This document shows positions 40,285 to 49,123 of a DNA stretch of 64,000 bases, piece by piece. The stretch's first letter is position 1; every line of letters begins with the position of its first letter. The notes under the pieces are model-generated. The model was not told where the DNA came from, did not search any database, and saw nothing but the letters and a program-made list of their open reading frames with translations. This DNA comes from Streptomyces atratus (GTDB lineage Bacteria > Actinomycetota > Actinomycetes > Streptomycetales > Streptomycetaceae), in NCBI RefSeq assembly GCF_900119365.1, contig NZ_FPJO01000001.1, forward strand, positions 524,499-588,498. The letters run 5' to 3'. Both the position numbers and the translations under genes were made by a program.

Positions 40285-41028
40285 ATGCGCATCGGAGAGA
40301 TAGCCGCGCTCGTCGGGGTCACCTCGCGGGCGATCCGGCACTACCACCACGTCGGGTTGCTTCCCGAGCCCGGTCGCCGGTCCAACGGCTACCGCGTCTA
40401 CAGCGTGCGCGACGCCGTGGTGCTGGCCCGGATCCGGCGGCTCACCGAGCTCGGGCTCGGGCTGGACGAGGTGCGGGACGTGCTCGCCGATGCGGCGGGG
40501 CGCGAGCTCATGGACGTGCTGGCTGAGCTGGACGCGGATCTGGCCCGGCAGGAGAGCGGGATCCGGGAGCGGCGGCGCCGGCTGGCCCGGCTGCTGGACG
40601 GGCCGGTCTCCGCCGAGGAGCCCGTGTCGCCGGCCCTCGCCGAGCTGCTGGGTACGGTGCCGACGACCGGCTCCCCCATGGCCGCCAAGGACCGTGAGCA
40701 TCTCGTACTGCTGGACACCACGGGCGTCGGCGGCGAGATCTACGCCGCGCTGGCACCGCTGGCCGAGGACCCGGCCGTGCACGCGCTGTACGAGCGGCTG
40801 GACGCACTCGACGGGGCGGCCGTGGACGATCCCCGGATTCCCCCGCTCGCCGCCGATCTGGCGGCTGCCGTGCCGGACGGGGTGCTGGCGGCGATCCCCT
40901 CGGACGGGCCGGTCATGACGGGGCTCGGTGAGGCGCTGCTCGACGACTACGCGCCCGCGCAGGCCGAGGTGGTGCGCCGGGTGATGGCGGCCCTGGCGGC
41001 CCGCGTGGCGGAGAGGGGAACAGGATGA
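40285..41028 (+). CDS. MerR-family transcriptional regulator
   Basis: A 247-residue activator: N-terminal MerR HTH-wing 'MRIGEIAALVGVTSRAIRHYHHVGLLPEPGRRSNGYRVY' (first 19 residues MRIGEIAALVGVTSRAIRH), a dimerisation coiled coil (about 80-115), and a C-terminal helical domain of 130 residues that may sense a small organic ligand. No cysteines line a metal site. There is no ribosome site and only 15 nt between the dyad and the ATG, so the mRNA may be leaderless. It overlaps the downstream membrane-protein gene by 4 nt (ATGA). Confidence 0.85.
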   Translation: MRIGEIAALVGVTSRAIRHYHHVGLLPEPGRRSNGYRVYSVRDAVVLARIRRLTELGLGLDEVRDVLADAAGRELMDVLAELDADLARQESGIRERRRRLARLLDGPVSAEEPVSPALAELLGTVPTTGSPMAAKDREHLVLLDTTGVGGEIYAALAPLAEDPAVHALYERLDALDGAAVDDPRIPPLAADLAAAVPDGVLAAIPSDGPVMTGLGEALLDDYAPAQAEVVRRVMAALAARVAERGTG

Positions 41029-41888
41029 GCGTGCGGATTGCACGGTATGCCGTGGGGGCTGTGCCGGCTGTCGAATTGGGTCTGGGCGGCTGCCTGCTGG
41101 CGGGGGTCCGGATACCGGGTGCGGTTCTGCTCGGTGCCGAGGCCCTGGTGGTCGCCGCGCTCGGGTTCGAGGGCGCGGTCCTGTGGCGGCTCTGGCTCGT
41201 GGGCCGGCGCGCGGGTGCCGGGCGGCGGGAGGCGATGGGTGCGGCGCTCCGTACCGTCGTGCCCGAGAAGGTGCGCCGTCTCGTCGCCCACGAGGTGCGC
41301 GCCCTGCGCAGTCTCGGGCTGTGGGTGCTGCGGAGGCGTCATGGCGTGCCGGAGGGTGCCCTTGCCGTCCCGTACACCGGGCCGCAGACCGCCATGATGT
41401 ACGGCCTGGTCTTCGTCGCTCTGGTCGAGACGGTGATGCTGGCGCTGCTGATCCCGTGGCCGGTCGTGCACAGGGTTCTGCTCGTGCTCGATGTGTACGG
41501 GGTGGTCCTGGTGCTCGCCTTCCATGCCGCGTGCGTGACCCGGCCGCATGTGGTGGACGCCGACGGCGCGCTGCGGATTCGCTACGGCGGGCTGTTCGAC
41601 CTGCGGATTCCGGCCGGTGCGGTCACCGGGGCGCGGGTCGAGCGGCGCTTCCCCGAGGGCGGGCCGGTGCGGCTGGGCGCGGACGGGGTGCTCGACCTGG
41701 TCGTGGGCGGTCAGACGACGGTGACCGTGGAGCTGGCCGGTCCGGTGGAGTTCGTACGGCCACTGGGGAAACGGGAGTGGGCGCGGGTGGTCCGGTTCCA
41801 CGCGGATGATCCGGGGGCCGCCGTGGCCGCGCTCACGCGGGGGCGAAGAGCACCTTCGCCGAACCAGGATCCGCCCGGGCCAGCCTGA
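41025..41888 (+). CDS. Integral membrane protein, partner of the MerR gene
   Basis: A 287-residue protein of unknown function with about four hydrophobic segments: 'VELGLGGCLLAGV', 'AVLLGAEALVVAALGF', 'MMYGLVFVALVETVMLALLI', 'VHRVLLVLDVYGVVLVLAFHA'; a cytosolic beta-rich tail follows. ATG overlaps the merR stop (ATGA), so the two are co-translated. The C-terminus overlaps the convergent RNB gene by 56 bp. Possibly a transported or membrane stress target of the MerR regulator. Confidence 0.65.
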   Translation: MSVRIARYAVGAVPAVELGLGGCLLAGVRIPGAVLLGAEALVVAALGFEGAVLWRLWLVGRRAGAGRREAMGAALRTVVPEKVRRLVAHEVRALRSLGLWVLRRRHGVPEGALAVPYTGPQTAMMYGLVFVALVETVMLALLIPWPVVHRVLLVLDVYGVVLVLAFHAACVTRPHVVDADGALRIRYGGLFDLRIPAGAVTGARVERRFPEGGPVRLGADGVLDLVVGGQTTVTVELAGPVEFVRPLGKREWARVVRFHADDPGAAVAALTRGRRAPSPNQDPPGPA

Positions 41889-43274
41889 CCCGCAGCCGCT
41901 CCCCCAGCGGGAGCTTCGCGTCGCCGCCCTCGATCCGGGCGACGACGGCCGGGTCGTCGATGTGGACGGTGCCGGTGGTGGGTTCCTGCTCCGACACGTC
42001 GACCACGTACGCCTCGAAGACCTCGCCGATCCGGTCCTTGAGCAGCGCGGCCTCGACCAGGTCGACGCACTCGCGCTCGACGGTGTTGGCGCGCCCGGTC
42101 CCGTTCGCCATCTCCTTCGGCAGGCCGGGCAGGGCGGCGCGGACCCACTCGGGCGGGTCCTGTTCCGCGACGGCGGCCAGGCACAGCTCGGTCGCGTACC
42201 GGTCGACGAGGCGGCGCAGCGGGGCGGTGCAGTGCGTGTAGAGGTCGGCGACGGCGGCGTGGACGGCGGGGGTGGGGAGTCCGCCGTGCTCGAAGACGGT
42301 GTAGCCGGCGCCGCGCAGCAGGGTGGTGCACTCCTGGAGGAACGCGGCGTGGTCGGCCTTCCGCGGGTCGAGGGAGCGGACGACCTGGGCGTACGGGACG
42401 TGGTGCGGCCAGTCGATGTGCAGCGCCTCGGCACAGCGGCGGAGCCGGGCCACGGCGCCGTCCGGGGCGACCGGCAGGGTGCGCAGGATGCCGGTGCCGG
42501 TCTCGGTCATGAGATGGGCGGCGGCCATGCCGGTCAGCAGGGAGATCTGGGCGTTCCAGCCGTCGGCGGGCAGCGGGGCGCGGTACTCCAGGCCGTAGCC
42601 GCCGTCGCGCTGGACGATCTCCTGCTCGGGCACATTGAGGGAGATGCCGCCGCGGGCGACCTCCTGCTCCTCGCGGAGCCGTCCGATGTCGCGGAGCAGG
42701 GCGAGGGGTTCCTCGGCGGTGCCGGTGTCGATCTGCCGCTGGACGCCCGCGTGGTCGAGCTTGGCGCGGCTGCGGACGAGGGCCCGGCGCACCGAGGTGG
42801 CGACGGTGCCGCCCTCGGTGTCGAGGTCGATCCGCCAGAGCACGGCGGGTCGGGTCCGCCCCGGCAGGAGGCTGGCCTCGCCCTCGGAGAGCAGGGTGGG
42901 GTGGAGCGGCACTCTGCCGTCGGGGAAGTAGAGGGCGTCACCCGGCGGTGGGCCTCGGTGTCGAGTGCGCCGCCGGGGCGTACGAAGGCGGCGGCATCGG
43001 CGACGGCGTAGTGCACCCGGTAGCCGCGTCGGCGGCGTCCGAGGTACATGGCCTGGTCGAGGTCGGTCGAGGTGGGCGGGTCGATGGTGAGGAACGGCAG
43101 GTCCGTCGCGTCCTCGTGGGCCGATACCGCCGGGTCCTTCGCCGCTTGTGCCGCTTCGGCGAGGACCTCGGGCGGGAAGTCGTCGGGAAGGCCGAGCTCG
43201 GTGCGCAGTTTGCGCAGGGACGCCCCCAGCGGAGTGTCGGGCGTCCCGGTCATTCGGAGATGGCGGCGGGGCAT
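41833..43274 (-). pseudogene. RNB-domain exoribonuclease (RNase II/R type) with a -1 frameshift
   Basis: From ATG 43274 the frame reads a RNase II-like start and the RNB active-site acidic motif 'LTIDPPTSTDLDQAMYLG', then loses frame at 'LDTEAHRR' near 42941-42943. The rest of the RNB domain ('DALYFPDGRVPLHPTLLSEGEAS' onward, through 'HCTAPLRRLVDRYATE' and the OB-like tail) continues in the next frame to 41833. Adding one G to the CCGGG run at about 42941 restores a 480-residue protein, the usual length of this actinobacterial RNB group. Either a true mutation or a base-call error in a G run. Confidence 0.8.
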
Positions 43275-43403
43275 GGACCGAGCGTATGGCGGGGCGGGGC
43301 GGGCGGCATCCCGGGTGGCGGCCCGGCCGGTCCCGGCGTGCCCGTACGCTGGCGCGGGGGCCTGGTCCCGTCGCCCCGACTGTGCGTACGAAGGAGAACC
43401 GCC

Positions 43404-44204
43404 GTGCTCGTGCTGTTGCCGCCCTCCGAAGGAAAGGCCGCCTCGGGGCGCGGGGTGCCCCTGAAGCCGGAGTCGCTGTCGCTTCCGGGCCTGGCCGGGG
43501 CGCGGGCGGCGGTTCTCGACGAGCTGGTCGAGCTGTGCGCGGCGGACCAGGAGAAGGCCCGCGAGGTGCTCGGGCTGAGCGAGGGGCTGCGCGGCGAGAT
43601 CGCGAAGAACGTGGAGCTCTGGACGGCCGGGACGCGTCCGGCCGGGGAGATCTACACGGGCGTGCTGTACGACGCGCTGGACCTGGCCTCCCTGGACGCG
43701 GCGGCCAAGCGGCGGGCCGGGAAGTCGCTGCTGGTCTTCTCCGGGCTGTGGGGCGCGGTGCGGGTGGGCGACCGGATTCCTTCGTACCGCTGCTCGATGG
43801 GTGTGAAGCTGCCGGGCCTGGGCGCGCTCGGGGCGTACTGGCGTGACCCGATGGCGCAGGTGATGCCGGAGGCGGCCGGGGACGGGCTCGTCCTGGACCT
43901 GCGGTCCTCCGCCTACACCGCGGCGTGGAAGCCGAAGGGCGAGGTGGCGGAGCGCACGGCGAGCGTGCGGGTGCTGCACTCCCAGCTGGTGGACGGGGTC
44001 GAGAAGCGGTCGGTGGTCAGCCACTTCAACAAGGCGACGAAGGGGCGGATGGTCCGCGATCTGCTGGTCTCCGGTGCGCGGCCGAAGGGGCCCGCGGAGC
44101 TGGTGGAGACCTTGCGCGGGCTCGGGTACGTGGTGGACGCCGAGGCTCCGGCACGGGCCGGGCGGGCGTGGTCGCTCGATGTCGTGGTGACGGAGATTCA
44201 CTGA
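43404..44204 (+). CDS. yaaA: YaaA-family peroxide stress protein
   Basis: A 266-residue member of the YaaA/UPF0246 (DUF328) family. E. coli YaaA limits intracellular iron and protects against hydrogen peroxide; YaaA has a DNA-binding fold. Seen: the hallmark N-terminus 'VLLPPSEGKA', 'YTGVLYDALDLASLDAAA' and 'SGLWGAVRVGDRIPSYRCSM', and C-terminal 'VVSHFNKATKGRMVRDLL'. GTG 43404 has AAGGAG 7 nt upstream. It is divergent from the RNB gene. Confidence 0.9.
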   Translation: MLVLLPPSEGKAASGRGVPLKPESLSLPGLAGARAAVLDELVELCAADQEKAREVLGLSEGLRGEIAKNVELWTAGTRPAGEIYTGVLYDALDLASLDAAAKRRAGKSLLVFSGLWGAVRVGDRIPSYRCSMGVKLPGLGALGAYWRDPMAQVMPEAAGDGLVLDLRSSAYTAAWKPKGEVAERTASVRVLHSQLVDGVEKRSVVSHFNKATKGRMVRDLLVSGARPKGPAELVETLRGLGYVVDAEAPARAGRAWSLDVVVTEIH

Positions 44205-44243
44205 GCCGTCGACCGGCTGCGGCTGGGTCGTCGAGCTCTGCGT

Positions 44244-44260
44244 GTTGCATCATGTGCAAC
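44244..44260. promoter_or_regulatory. Perfect dyad GTTGCA-N5-TGCAAC ahead of the aldolase
   Basis: GTTGCA (44244-44249) and TGCAAC (44255-44260) with a 5-bp centre, followed by a third half-site CGTTGC. IclR- or GntR-type repressors of sugar-acid genes use such sites. It lies 42 bp upstream of the aldolase start. Confidence 0.5.
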
Positions 44261-44301
44261 GCTCGTTGCTTACGGTGCGTACGTCGCGGCAAGATGAGCC
44301 C

Positions 44302-44922
44302 ATGACCTCCCCTGTGCTGGACCTCGCCCCCGTCGTGCCCGTAGTCGTCCTGGAGGACGCCGCCGACGCGGTGCCGCTCGCCCGGGCCCTGGTCGCGGGC
44401 GGGCTCCCGGCCATCGAGGTGACACTGCGCACCGCCGCGGCGCTGGACGCGATCGCGGCGATCGCGGCCGAGGTGCCGGACGCGGTGGTCGGGGCCGGCA
44501 CGGTCATCTCCGTACGGAATGTCGCCGACACCGTCGTCGCTGGGGCCCGGTTCCTGGTCAGTCCCGGGTGGACGGACCAGCTGCTGGACGCGATGAAGGC
44601 GTCGGGGGTGCCGTTCCTGCCGGGTGTCTCCACGACGTCCGAGGTGGTCGCGCTGCTGGAGCGCGGGGTCACGGAGATGAAGTTCTTCCCGGCCGAGGCG
44701 GCCGGCGGCACGGCATATCTGAAGGCGCTCTCCGCACCGCTGCCGCAGGCCCGCTTCTGCCCGACGGGCGGCATCTCCCTCGGCTCCGCCCCGTCTTATC
44801 TCGCGCTGCCCAACGTCGGTTGCGTGGGCGGCAGTTGGATGGTTCCGGCGGACGCGGTCGCGGCGAAGGACTGGGCGCGGGTGGAGCGGCTGGCGAGCGA
44901 GGCGTCGGCGCTGCGCGGCTGA
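44302..44922 (+). CDS. eda: KDPG/KHG aldolase
   Basis: A 206-residue class I aldolase that cleaves 2-keto-3-deoxy-6-phosphogluconate to pyruvate and glyceraldehyde 3-phosphate (Entner-Doudoroff and sugar-acid breakdown). Seen: 'GLPAIEVTLRTAAALDAI' with catalytic Glu, 'VGAGTVIS', 'FLPGVSTTSEV', the Schiff-base lysine in 'TEMKFFPAEAAGG', and 'CPTGGISLGSAPSYLALPNVGCVGGSWM'-like phosphate-binding loops (in part: CPTGGISLGSAP). No KDG kinase is adjacent. ATG 44302 lacks a strong ribosome site. Probably controlled by the dyad at 44244. Confidence 0.9.
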   Translation: MTSPVLDLAPVVPVVVLEDAADAVPLARALVAGGLPAIEVTLRTAAALDAIAAIAAEVPDAVVGAGTVISVRNVADTVVAGARFLVSPGWTDQLLDAMKASGVPFLPGVSTTSEVVALLERGVTEMKFFPAEAAGGTAYLKALSAPLPQARFCPTGGISLGSAPSYLALPNVGCVGGSWMVPADAVAAKDWARVERLASEASALRG

Positions 44923-44958
44923 CGCCCCCGCCCGGCCCCGATCTGCGCCGGACAGGCC

Positions 44959-46218
44959 CTACCGCAAGTGCGACGTGTCGTTCAGCAGTCGGACCGACGC
45001 GTTCCCGTCCGCGTAGTACGCCACCGCCGAGACCGAGGCCGCCGAGAGTTCCATCCGGAACAGGGCCTCGGGCGGGGCGCCGAGTGCCAGTCGGATCAGG
45101 GTCTTGATCGGGGTCACATGGGTGACCAGGAGGACCGTGCGGCCCGCGTAGCGGGTGATGAGGCGGTCGCGGGTGGCTGACACCCGGCGGGCGACCTCGG
45201 CGAAGCTCTCGCCGCCGCCGGTGGGGGCCGCCTTCGCGGAGGCCAGCCAGGCGTCCAGGTCGGGGCCGTAGCGCTCACGTACCTCGGCGAAGGTCAGGCC
45301 CTCCCAGGCGCCGAAGTCCGTCTCGCGCAGGCCGTCCTCGATCCGGACCTCCAGGCCGAGCCGGGCCGCCACCGCGGCCGCCGTTTCGCGGCAGCGGCGC
45401 AGCGGGGAGCTGACGATCTCCTCGATCGTGGAGCGGGCGGCCAGCGACTGGGCGATGCGTTCGGCCTGGTGGCGGCCGGCCGCCGAGAGTTCGGGGTCGC
45501 TGCCGCCGCTGCCCGAGAACCGCTTCTCGGGGGTGAGGGCCGTTTCGCCGTGCCGGAGCAGTACGAAGGTGGCGGGCGCCCCGAGATCGGGCGCCGCGCC
45601 CCAGCCGACCCGGGGGGCCGCCGGGGAGGCCGCTCCCGGCCGGGAGGCCAGGGCCGCGCGGGCCTTGGCCGCGCCCGCCGCCGCGTCGCCGGGCGGACCG
45701 GACACCGGGGGGAGGTCCGCGGTGGCCGAGGGCCGGGGGACGTCGAGGGCGGCGGTGGACGCGGACGGCTGCCACTGCTTGCCGCGCCTGCCCGCGTCCA
45801 TCGCCTCGTTGGCGAGCCGGTCGGCGTGCTTGTTCTTCTCGCGCGGGATCCACTCGTACGTGACGGCGGAGGCCGGCAGGATCCTGGCGGCCTCCGCCGC
45901 GAGCGGCTTCATGTCGGGGTGCTTGATCTTCCAGCGGCCCGACATCTGTTCCACGACCAGCTTGGAGTCCATCCGGACCCGCACCTGGACCGCGCCGTCC
46001 GCCGAGGCGTCCGGTACCAGCGCCTTCGCCGCCTTCAGGCCCGCGATGAGGCCCTTGTACTCGGCGACGTTGTTCGTCGCGACGCCGATGTACTCGGCGG
46101 CCTCGGCGAGGGTCTCCCCCGTCACCGGGTCGATGACGACCGCTCCGTAACCGGCGGGTCCGGGGTTGCCCCGGGATCCGCCGTCGGCCTCGATGACGAA
46201 CTGGCGCGGCTGGGTCAT
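44959..46218 (-). CDS. Bifunctional RNase HI / CobC-type acid phosphatase
   Basis: A 419-residue actinobacterial fusion. The RNase HI domain (1-145) has the metal-binding residues D12, E53, D84 and D133 ('EADGGSRGNPG', 'NNVAEYKGL', 'RMDSKLVVE', 'HADRLANEAMD') and cleaves RNA in RNA:DNA hybrids. A roughly 70-residue Ala/Pro-rich linker follows. The histidine phosphatase domain (about 215-410) has 'LLRHGETALT' (R222-H223-G224) and 'VTHVTPIKTLI'. In mycobacteria the equivalent is Rv2228c, where the phosphatase half can act as alpha-ribazole phosphatase. ATG overlaps the TAA of the upstream zinc-ribbon gene by 1 nt, so translation is coupled. Confidence 0.94.
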   Translation of the reverse strand: MTQPRQFVIEADGGSRGNPGPAGYGAVVIDPVTGETLAEAAEYIGVATNNVAEYKGLIAGLKAAKALVPDASADGAVQVRVRMDSKLVVEQMSGRWKIKHPDMKPLAAEAARILPASAVTYEWIPREKNKHADRLANEAMDAGRRGKQWQPSASTAALDVPRPSATADLPPVSGPPGDAAAGAAKARAALASRPGAASPAAPRVGWGAAPDLGAPATFVLLRHGETALTPEKRFSGSGGSDPELSAAGRHQAERIAQSLAARSTIEEIVSSPLRRCRETAAAVAARLGLEVRIEDGLRETDFGAWEGLTFAEVRERYGPDLDAWLASAKAAPTGGGESFAEVARRVSATRDRLITRYAGRTVLLVTHVTPIKTLIRLALGAPPEALFRMELSAASVSAVAYYADGNASVRLLNDTSHLR

Positions 46219-46961
46219 TACAGGCCCGACTCCGCCGTACGGACCAGGATGCGGCGGCAGTTCTCGCAGCGCAGGACGGTGTCCGGGGACGCCGCCTTCA
46301 CGTCGTTGACCTCGGTGATGTTCAGTTCGAGGCGGCAGCCCTCGCAGCGGCGCTGGTAGAGGCGGGCGGCGCCGACCCCGCCCTGCTGGACGCGGAGCTT
46401 GTCGTACAGCTTCAGCAGGTCCGCGGGGACCGAACCGGCGACCAGCTCGCGCTCCTTGGTGACGCTCGCGGCCTCCGCGTCGAGCTCCTTGGTCGCGGCG
46501 TCACGGCGGGCGGTCGCGTCATCGGTCTTGGCCTGGACGGCGGAGACCCGGTCGGACAGCTCCGTGACGCGCTCCTGGGCGGACTCGCGGCGCTCCATCA
46601 CTTCGAGGACGACGTCCTCCAGGTCACCCTGGCGCTTGGCCAGCGAGGCGATCTCGCGCTGGAGGCTCTCCAGGTCCTTCGGCGAGGTGACCGCGCCGGA
46701 GTCGAGGCGCTGCTGGTCGCGGGCGGCGCGCTGGCGCACCTGGTCGACGTCCTGCTCCGCCTTGGTCTGCTCGCGGGCGGTGTCGCTCTCCTCGGTCTGC
46801 GAGGCGACCAGCAGGTCGCGCAGTTGCGCGAGGTCGCTGGTGAGCGACTCGATCTCGGCGTGCTCGGGCAGCGACTTGCGCCGGTGGGCGAGCTGCGACA
46901 GGCGTACGTCGAGGGCCTGGACGTCGAGAAGTCGGATCTGGTCGGCGGGCGCGGCGTTCAG
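46218..46961 (-). CDS. Coiled-coil C4 zinc-ribbon protein (DUF164/CdsZ-like) with a CTG start
   Basis: A 247-residue protein: long helical hairpin/coiled coil (about 10-190; heptads in 'ESLTSDLAQLRDLLVASQTEE', given as ESLTSDLAQLRDLLVASQ) and a C-terminal zinc ribbon with 'CEGCRLELN' and 'CENCRRIL'. Related proteins in actinobacteria and Helicobacter/Chlamydia bind RNA or act as adaptors. The only sensible start is a CTG at 46961: GGAG lies 7 nt upstream and CTGA overlaps the TGA of the upstream Nif3 gene, the same geometry as an ATGA coupling. No ATG/GTG/TTG is available nearby. It sits in the Nif3-zinc ribbon-RNase H operon, a conserved order in actinobacteria. Confidence 0.88.
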   Translation of the reverse strand: MNAAPADQIRLLDVQALDVRLSQLAHRRKSLPEHAEIESLTSDLAQLRDLLVASQTEESDTAREQTKAEQDVDQVRQRAARDQQRLDSGAVTSPKDLESLQREIASLAKRQGDLEDVVLEVMERRESAQERVTELSDRVSAVQAKTDDATARRDAATKELDAEAASVTKERELVAGSVPADLLKLYDKLRVQQGGVGAARLYQRRCEGCRLELNITEVNDVKAASPDTVLRCENCRRILVRTAESGL

Positions 46962-47800
46962 TTGGGGGCTCCAGAAGAGTGGTGGGTGGTGGTGGTCCAG
47001 GGGTCGGTGACCTGCTTCGAGACGTGGACCCGCAGGTCCCATCCGTGGCGGTCGGAAATCGCGTCGAGCTGCGCCGCGGCCTGTTCGCACCAGGGCCACT
47101 CGGTGGCCCAGTGCGCGGCGTCGATCAGGCCGAGCGGGGAATGCTGGATGGCCTCGGAGGCCGGGTGGTGGCGCAGGTCGGCGGTGAGGAAGGCGTCGAC
47201 GCCCGCGGCGCGCACCGCGTCGAAGAGGCTGTCGCCGGAGCCGCCGCTGACGGCGACGGTGCGCACGGTCGCCGACGGGTCGCCGGCGAGCCGGATGCCC
47301 TGCGCGGTGGCGGGCAGCCGGGCGGCCGCGCGGGCGGCGAACTCGGCCAGGGTCTCGGGGTGGTCGAGCACACAGATCCGGCCCAGGCCGCGCCGCCCCT
47401 CGGGGTCCGCCGGGTCCGGTACGAGCGGGCCCTCGACGCGCAGGTCGAGCGCGCCGGCCAGCGCGTCGGAGACGCCCGGGTCGGCGGTGTCGGCATTGGT
47501 GTGGGCGACGTGCAGCGCGATGTCGTGCTTGATGAGGGTGTGCACGACCCGGCCCTTGAAGGTGTCGGCCGCGACCGTCGTCGTACCCCGCAGATAGAGC
47601 GGGTGGTGGGTGACGATCAGCTGGGCGCCGAGCCGGATCGCCTCGTCGACGATCTCGTGGACGGGGTCGACGGCGAAGAGCACCCGGTCGACGACGGCGC
47701 CGGGGTCTCCGCAGACGGTACCGACCGCGTCCCAGCCTTCGGCCCGCTCGGGCGGCCAGAGAGCGTCGAGCTCGGCGAGGACATCAGACAGACGGGGCAC
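46958..47800 (-). CDS. Nif3-like dinuclear metal-centre protein (DUF34)
   Basis: A 280-residue NIF3/YbgI protein. Metal ligands are visible in 'LIVTHHPLYLRG', 'ALHVAHTNADTADPG' and the C-terminal 'IDAAHWATEWPWCEQ'; a middle PII-like domain is inserted (about 120-220). Family members were annotated as GTP cyclohydrolase I type 2 but the cell role is unsettled. I use the GTG at 47800 (VPRLSDVLAEL); a TTG at 47806 adds two residues. It is the first gene of the coupled Nif3/zinc-ribbon/RNase H operon. Confidence 0.9.
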   Translation of the reverse strand: MPRLSDVLAELDALWPPERAEGWDAVGTVCGDPGAVVDRVLFAVDPVHEIVDEAIRLGAQLIVTHHPLYLRGTTTVAADTFKGRVVHTLIKHDIALHVAHTNADTADPGVSDALAGALDLRVEGPLVPDPADPEGRRGLGRICVLDHPETLAEFAARAAARLPATAQGIRLAGDPSATVRTVAVSGGSGDSLFDAVRAAGVDAFLTADLRHHPASEAIQHSPLGLIDAAHWATEWPWCEQAAAQLDAISDRHGWDLRVHVSKQVTDPWTTTTHHSSGAPN

Positions 47801-47883
47801 AAGCAAAGGCTACCTGCCCTCCGTGCCCCGTCGCCCATGGCTGTGGCGGTCCGTGCGGACCGCCACGGTCTGCGCGGAGATCG

Positions 47884-48924
47884 TTACTTCACGAGGTCGG
47901 CGCGGAGGTCGTCGAGGACCAGGTTCGCCGCCGTGACACCGAGGCCGAGGTACCAGGTCTCGTCGGAGACGTCCTTGGCCCGGCCCTCCTTGACGGCCTT
48001 CAGGTTCTTCCACAGCGGGTTGGCCTGGGTGGTGTCCCGCTTGGTGGCCTTCACGTCGCCGTAGACGCCGGTGAAGATCCAGTCGGCGTCGGCCTCGTCG
48101 ATCTTCTCCGGGCTGATCTCCACGGCGAGGTCGTTGATCTGCTGGTTCTTGGGCCGCGGCAGACCGGCGTCGTCGAGGATGGTGCCGATGAAGGACGCCT
48201 TGGCGTAGAGGCGGATCCGGTCCGGCATGTAGCGGACCATGGAGATGGCCGGCTTGTCCGGGCCGATGTCCTCGCCGAGCTTCTTCGCCTTGGCCTCGTA
48301 GGCGCCGAGCTCGCTCTTGGCCTTGGCCGTCCTGTCCAGCGCCGCGGCGTTGAGGAGGTAGTTCTCCTTCCAGGTGAAGCCCGGACGGATGGAGAACACG
48401 GTCGGCGCGATCTTGGAGAGCGCGTCGTACTTGTCGGCCGCGCGCAGCTGGCTGCCGAGGATCAGGTCGGGCTTCAGACCTGCGATGGCCTCCAGGTTGA
48501 GGTTGTTGATGGTGCCGATGCTCTTCGGGGTGCCCGCCTCCTTCTTCAGGTACGAGGGCATGGCCGCGCCACCCTCGGAGGGGGCGTAGCCGACCGGCTT
48601 CACACCCAGCGAGACGACGTTGTCGAGCTCACCGACGTCCAGCACGACGACGCGCTTGGGAGCGGACTTGATCTCGGTCTTTCCCATCGCGTGGGTGACG
48701 GTCCGGGGGAACTGCCCGGCCTCGGCGTCGGTCCCGTACTCCGCCGTCTTCTTCGCGGCGTCGGCGAAGTCCTTGCCGCCCGTGGCGACGGCCGCCTTCT
48801 TGTCGCCGCCCTCGGACTTGGCCGAGCCGCCCGACCCCCCGTCGTCGCTCCCGCAGGCCGAGAGGGTGAGGGCGGCAGCCACCGCCAGGCCGACTGCGGC
48901 GGTGCCGCGGCGACGAAGGGACAT
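47884..48924 (-). CDS. Iron-siderophore ABC transporter binding lipoprotein
   Basis: A 346-residue FecB/FepB-type substrate-binding protein. Signal: 'SLRRRGTAAVGLAVAAALTL' (positively charged then hydrophobic) and lipobox 'LSACGSDDGG'. Mature domain has the two-lobe cluster A-2 pattern ('RVVVLDVGELDNVVSLGVKPVG', 'LEAIAGLKPDLILGSQ', 'WYLGLGVTAANLVLDDLRADL'; split). It binds a ferric siderophore outside the membrane; the permease and ATPase are not in this window. ATG 48924. An iron box lies 36 bp upstream, consistent with DmdR control. Confidence 0.9.
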   Translation of the reverse strand: MSLRRRGTAAVGLAVAAALTLSACGSDDGGSGGSAKSEGGDKKAAVATGGKDFADAAKKTAEYGTDAEAGQFPRTVTHAMGKTEIKSAPKRVVVLDVGELDNVVSLGVKPVGYAPSEGGAAMPSYLKKEAGTPKSIGTINNLNLEAIAGLKPDLILGSQLRAADKYDALSKIAPTVFSIRPGFTWKENYLLNAAALDRTAKAKSELGAYEAKAKKLGEDIGPDKPAISMVRYMPDRIRLYAKASFIGTILDDAGLPRPKNQQINDLAVEISPEKIDEADADWIFTGVYGDVKATKRDTTQANPLWKNLKAVKEGRAKDVSDETWYLGLGVTAANLVLDDLRADLVK

Positions 48925-48960
48925 CACTTGCTCCAGTTGTAACGAACACACCAATAACGC

Positions 48961-48979
48961 TTAGGGCTGCCTAACCTTA
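48961..48979 (-). promoter_or_regulatory. Iron box (DmdR/IdeR-type)
   Basis: TTAGGGCTGCCTAACCTTA matches the 19-bp iron box consensus TTAGGTTAGGCTAACCTAA at 14 positions, including the TTAGG and CTAACCT arms. It lies 37 bp upstream of the siderophore-binding protein start, as expected for iron-dependent repression. Confidence 0.75.
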
Positions 48980-49123
48980 CTCATTCGCACCATGCCCAGC
49001 ACAGCTGCCCCCTCCCCCTCAGGCAAACACCTCCATCGCCACCCTTATGTGTGAAGTGACAGATCTCGTGTTGTTCGGCAGGAAGTGCGAAAACTAGCTT
49101 CAGTTGCCGGAGGTGACCATTCC

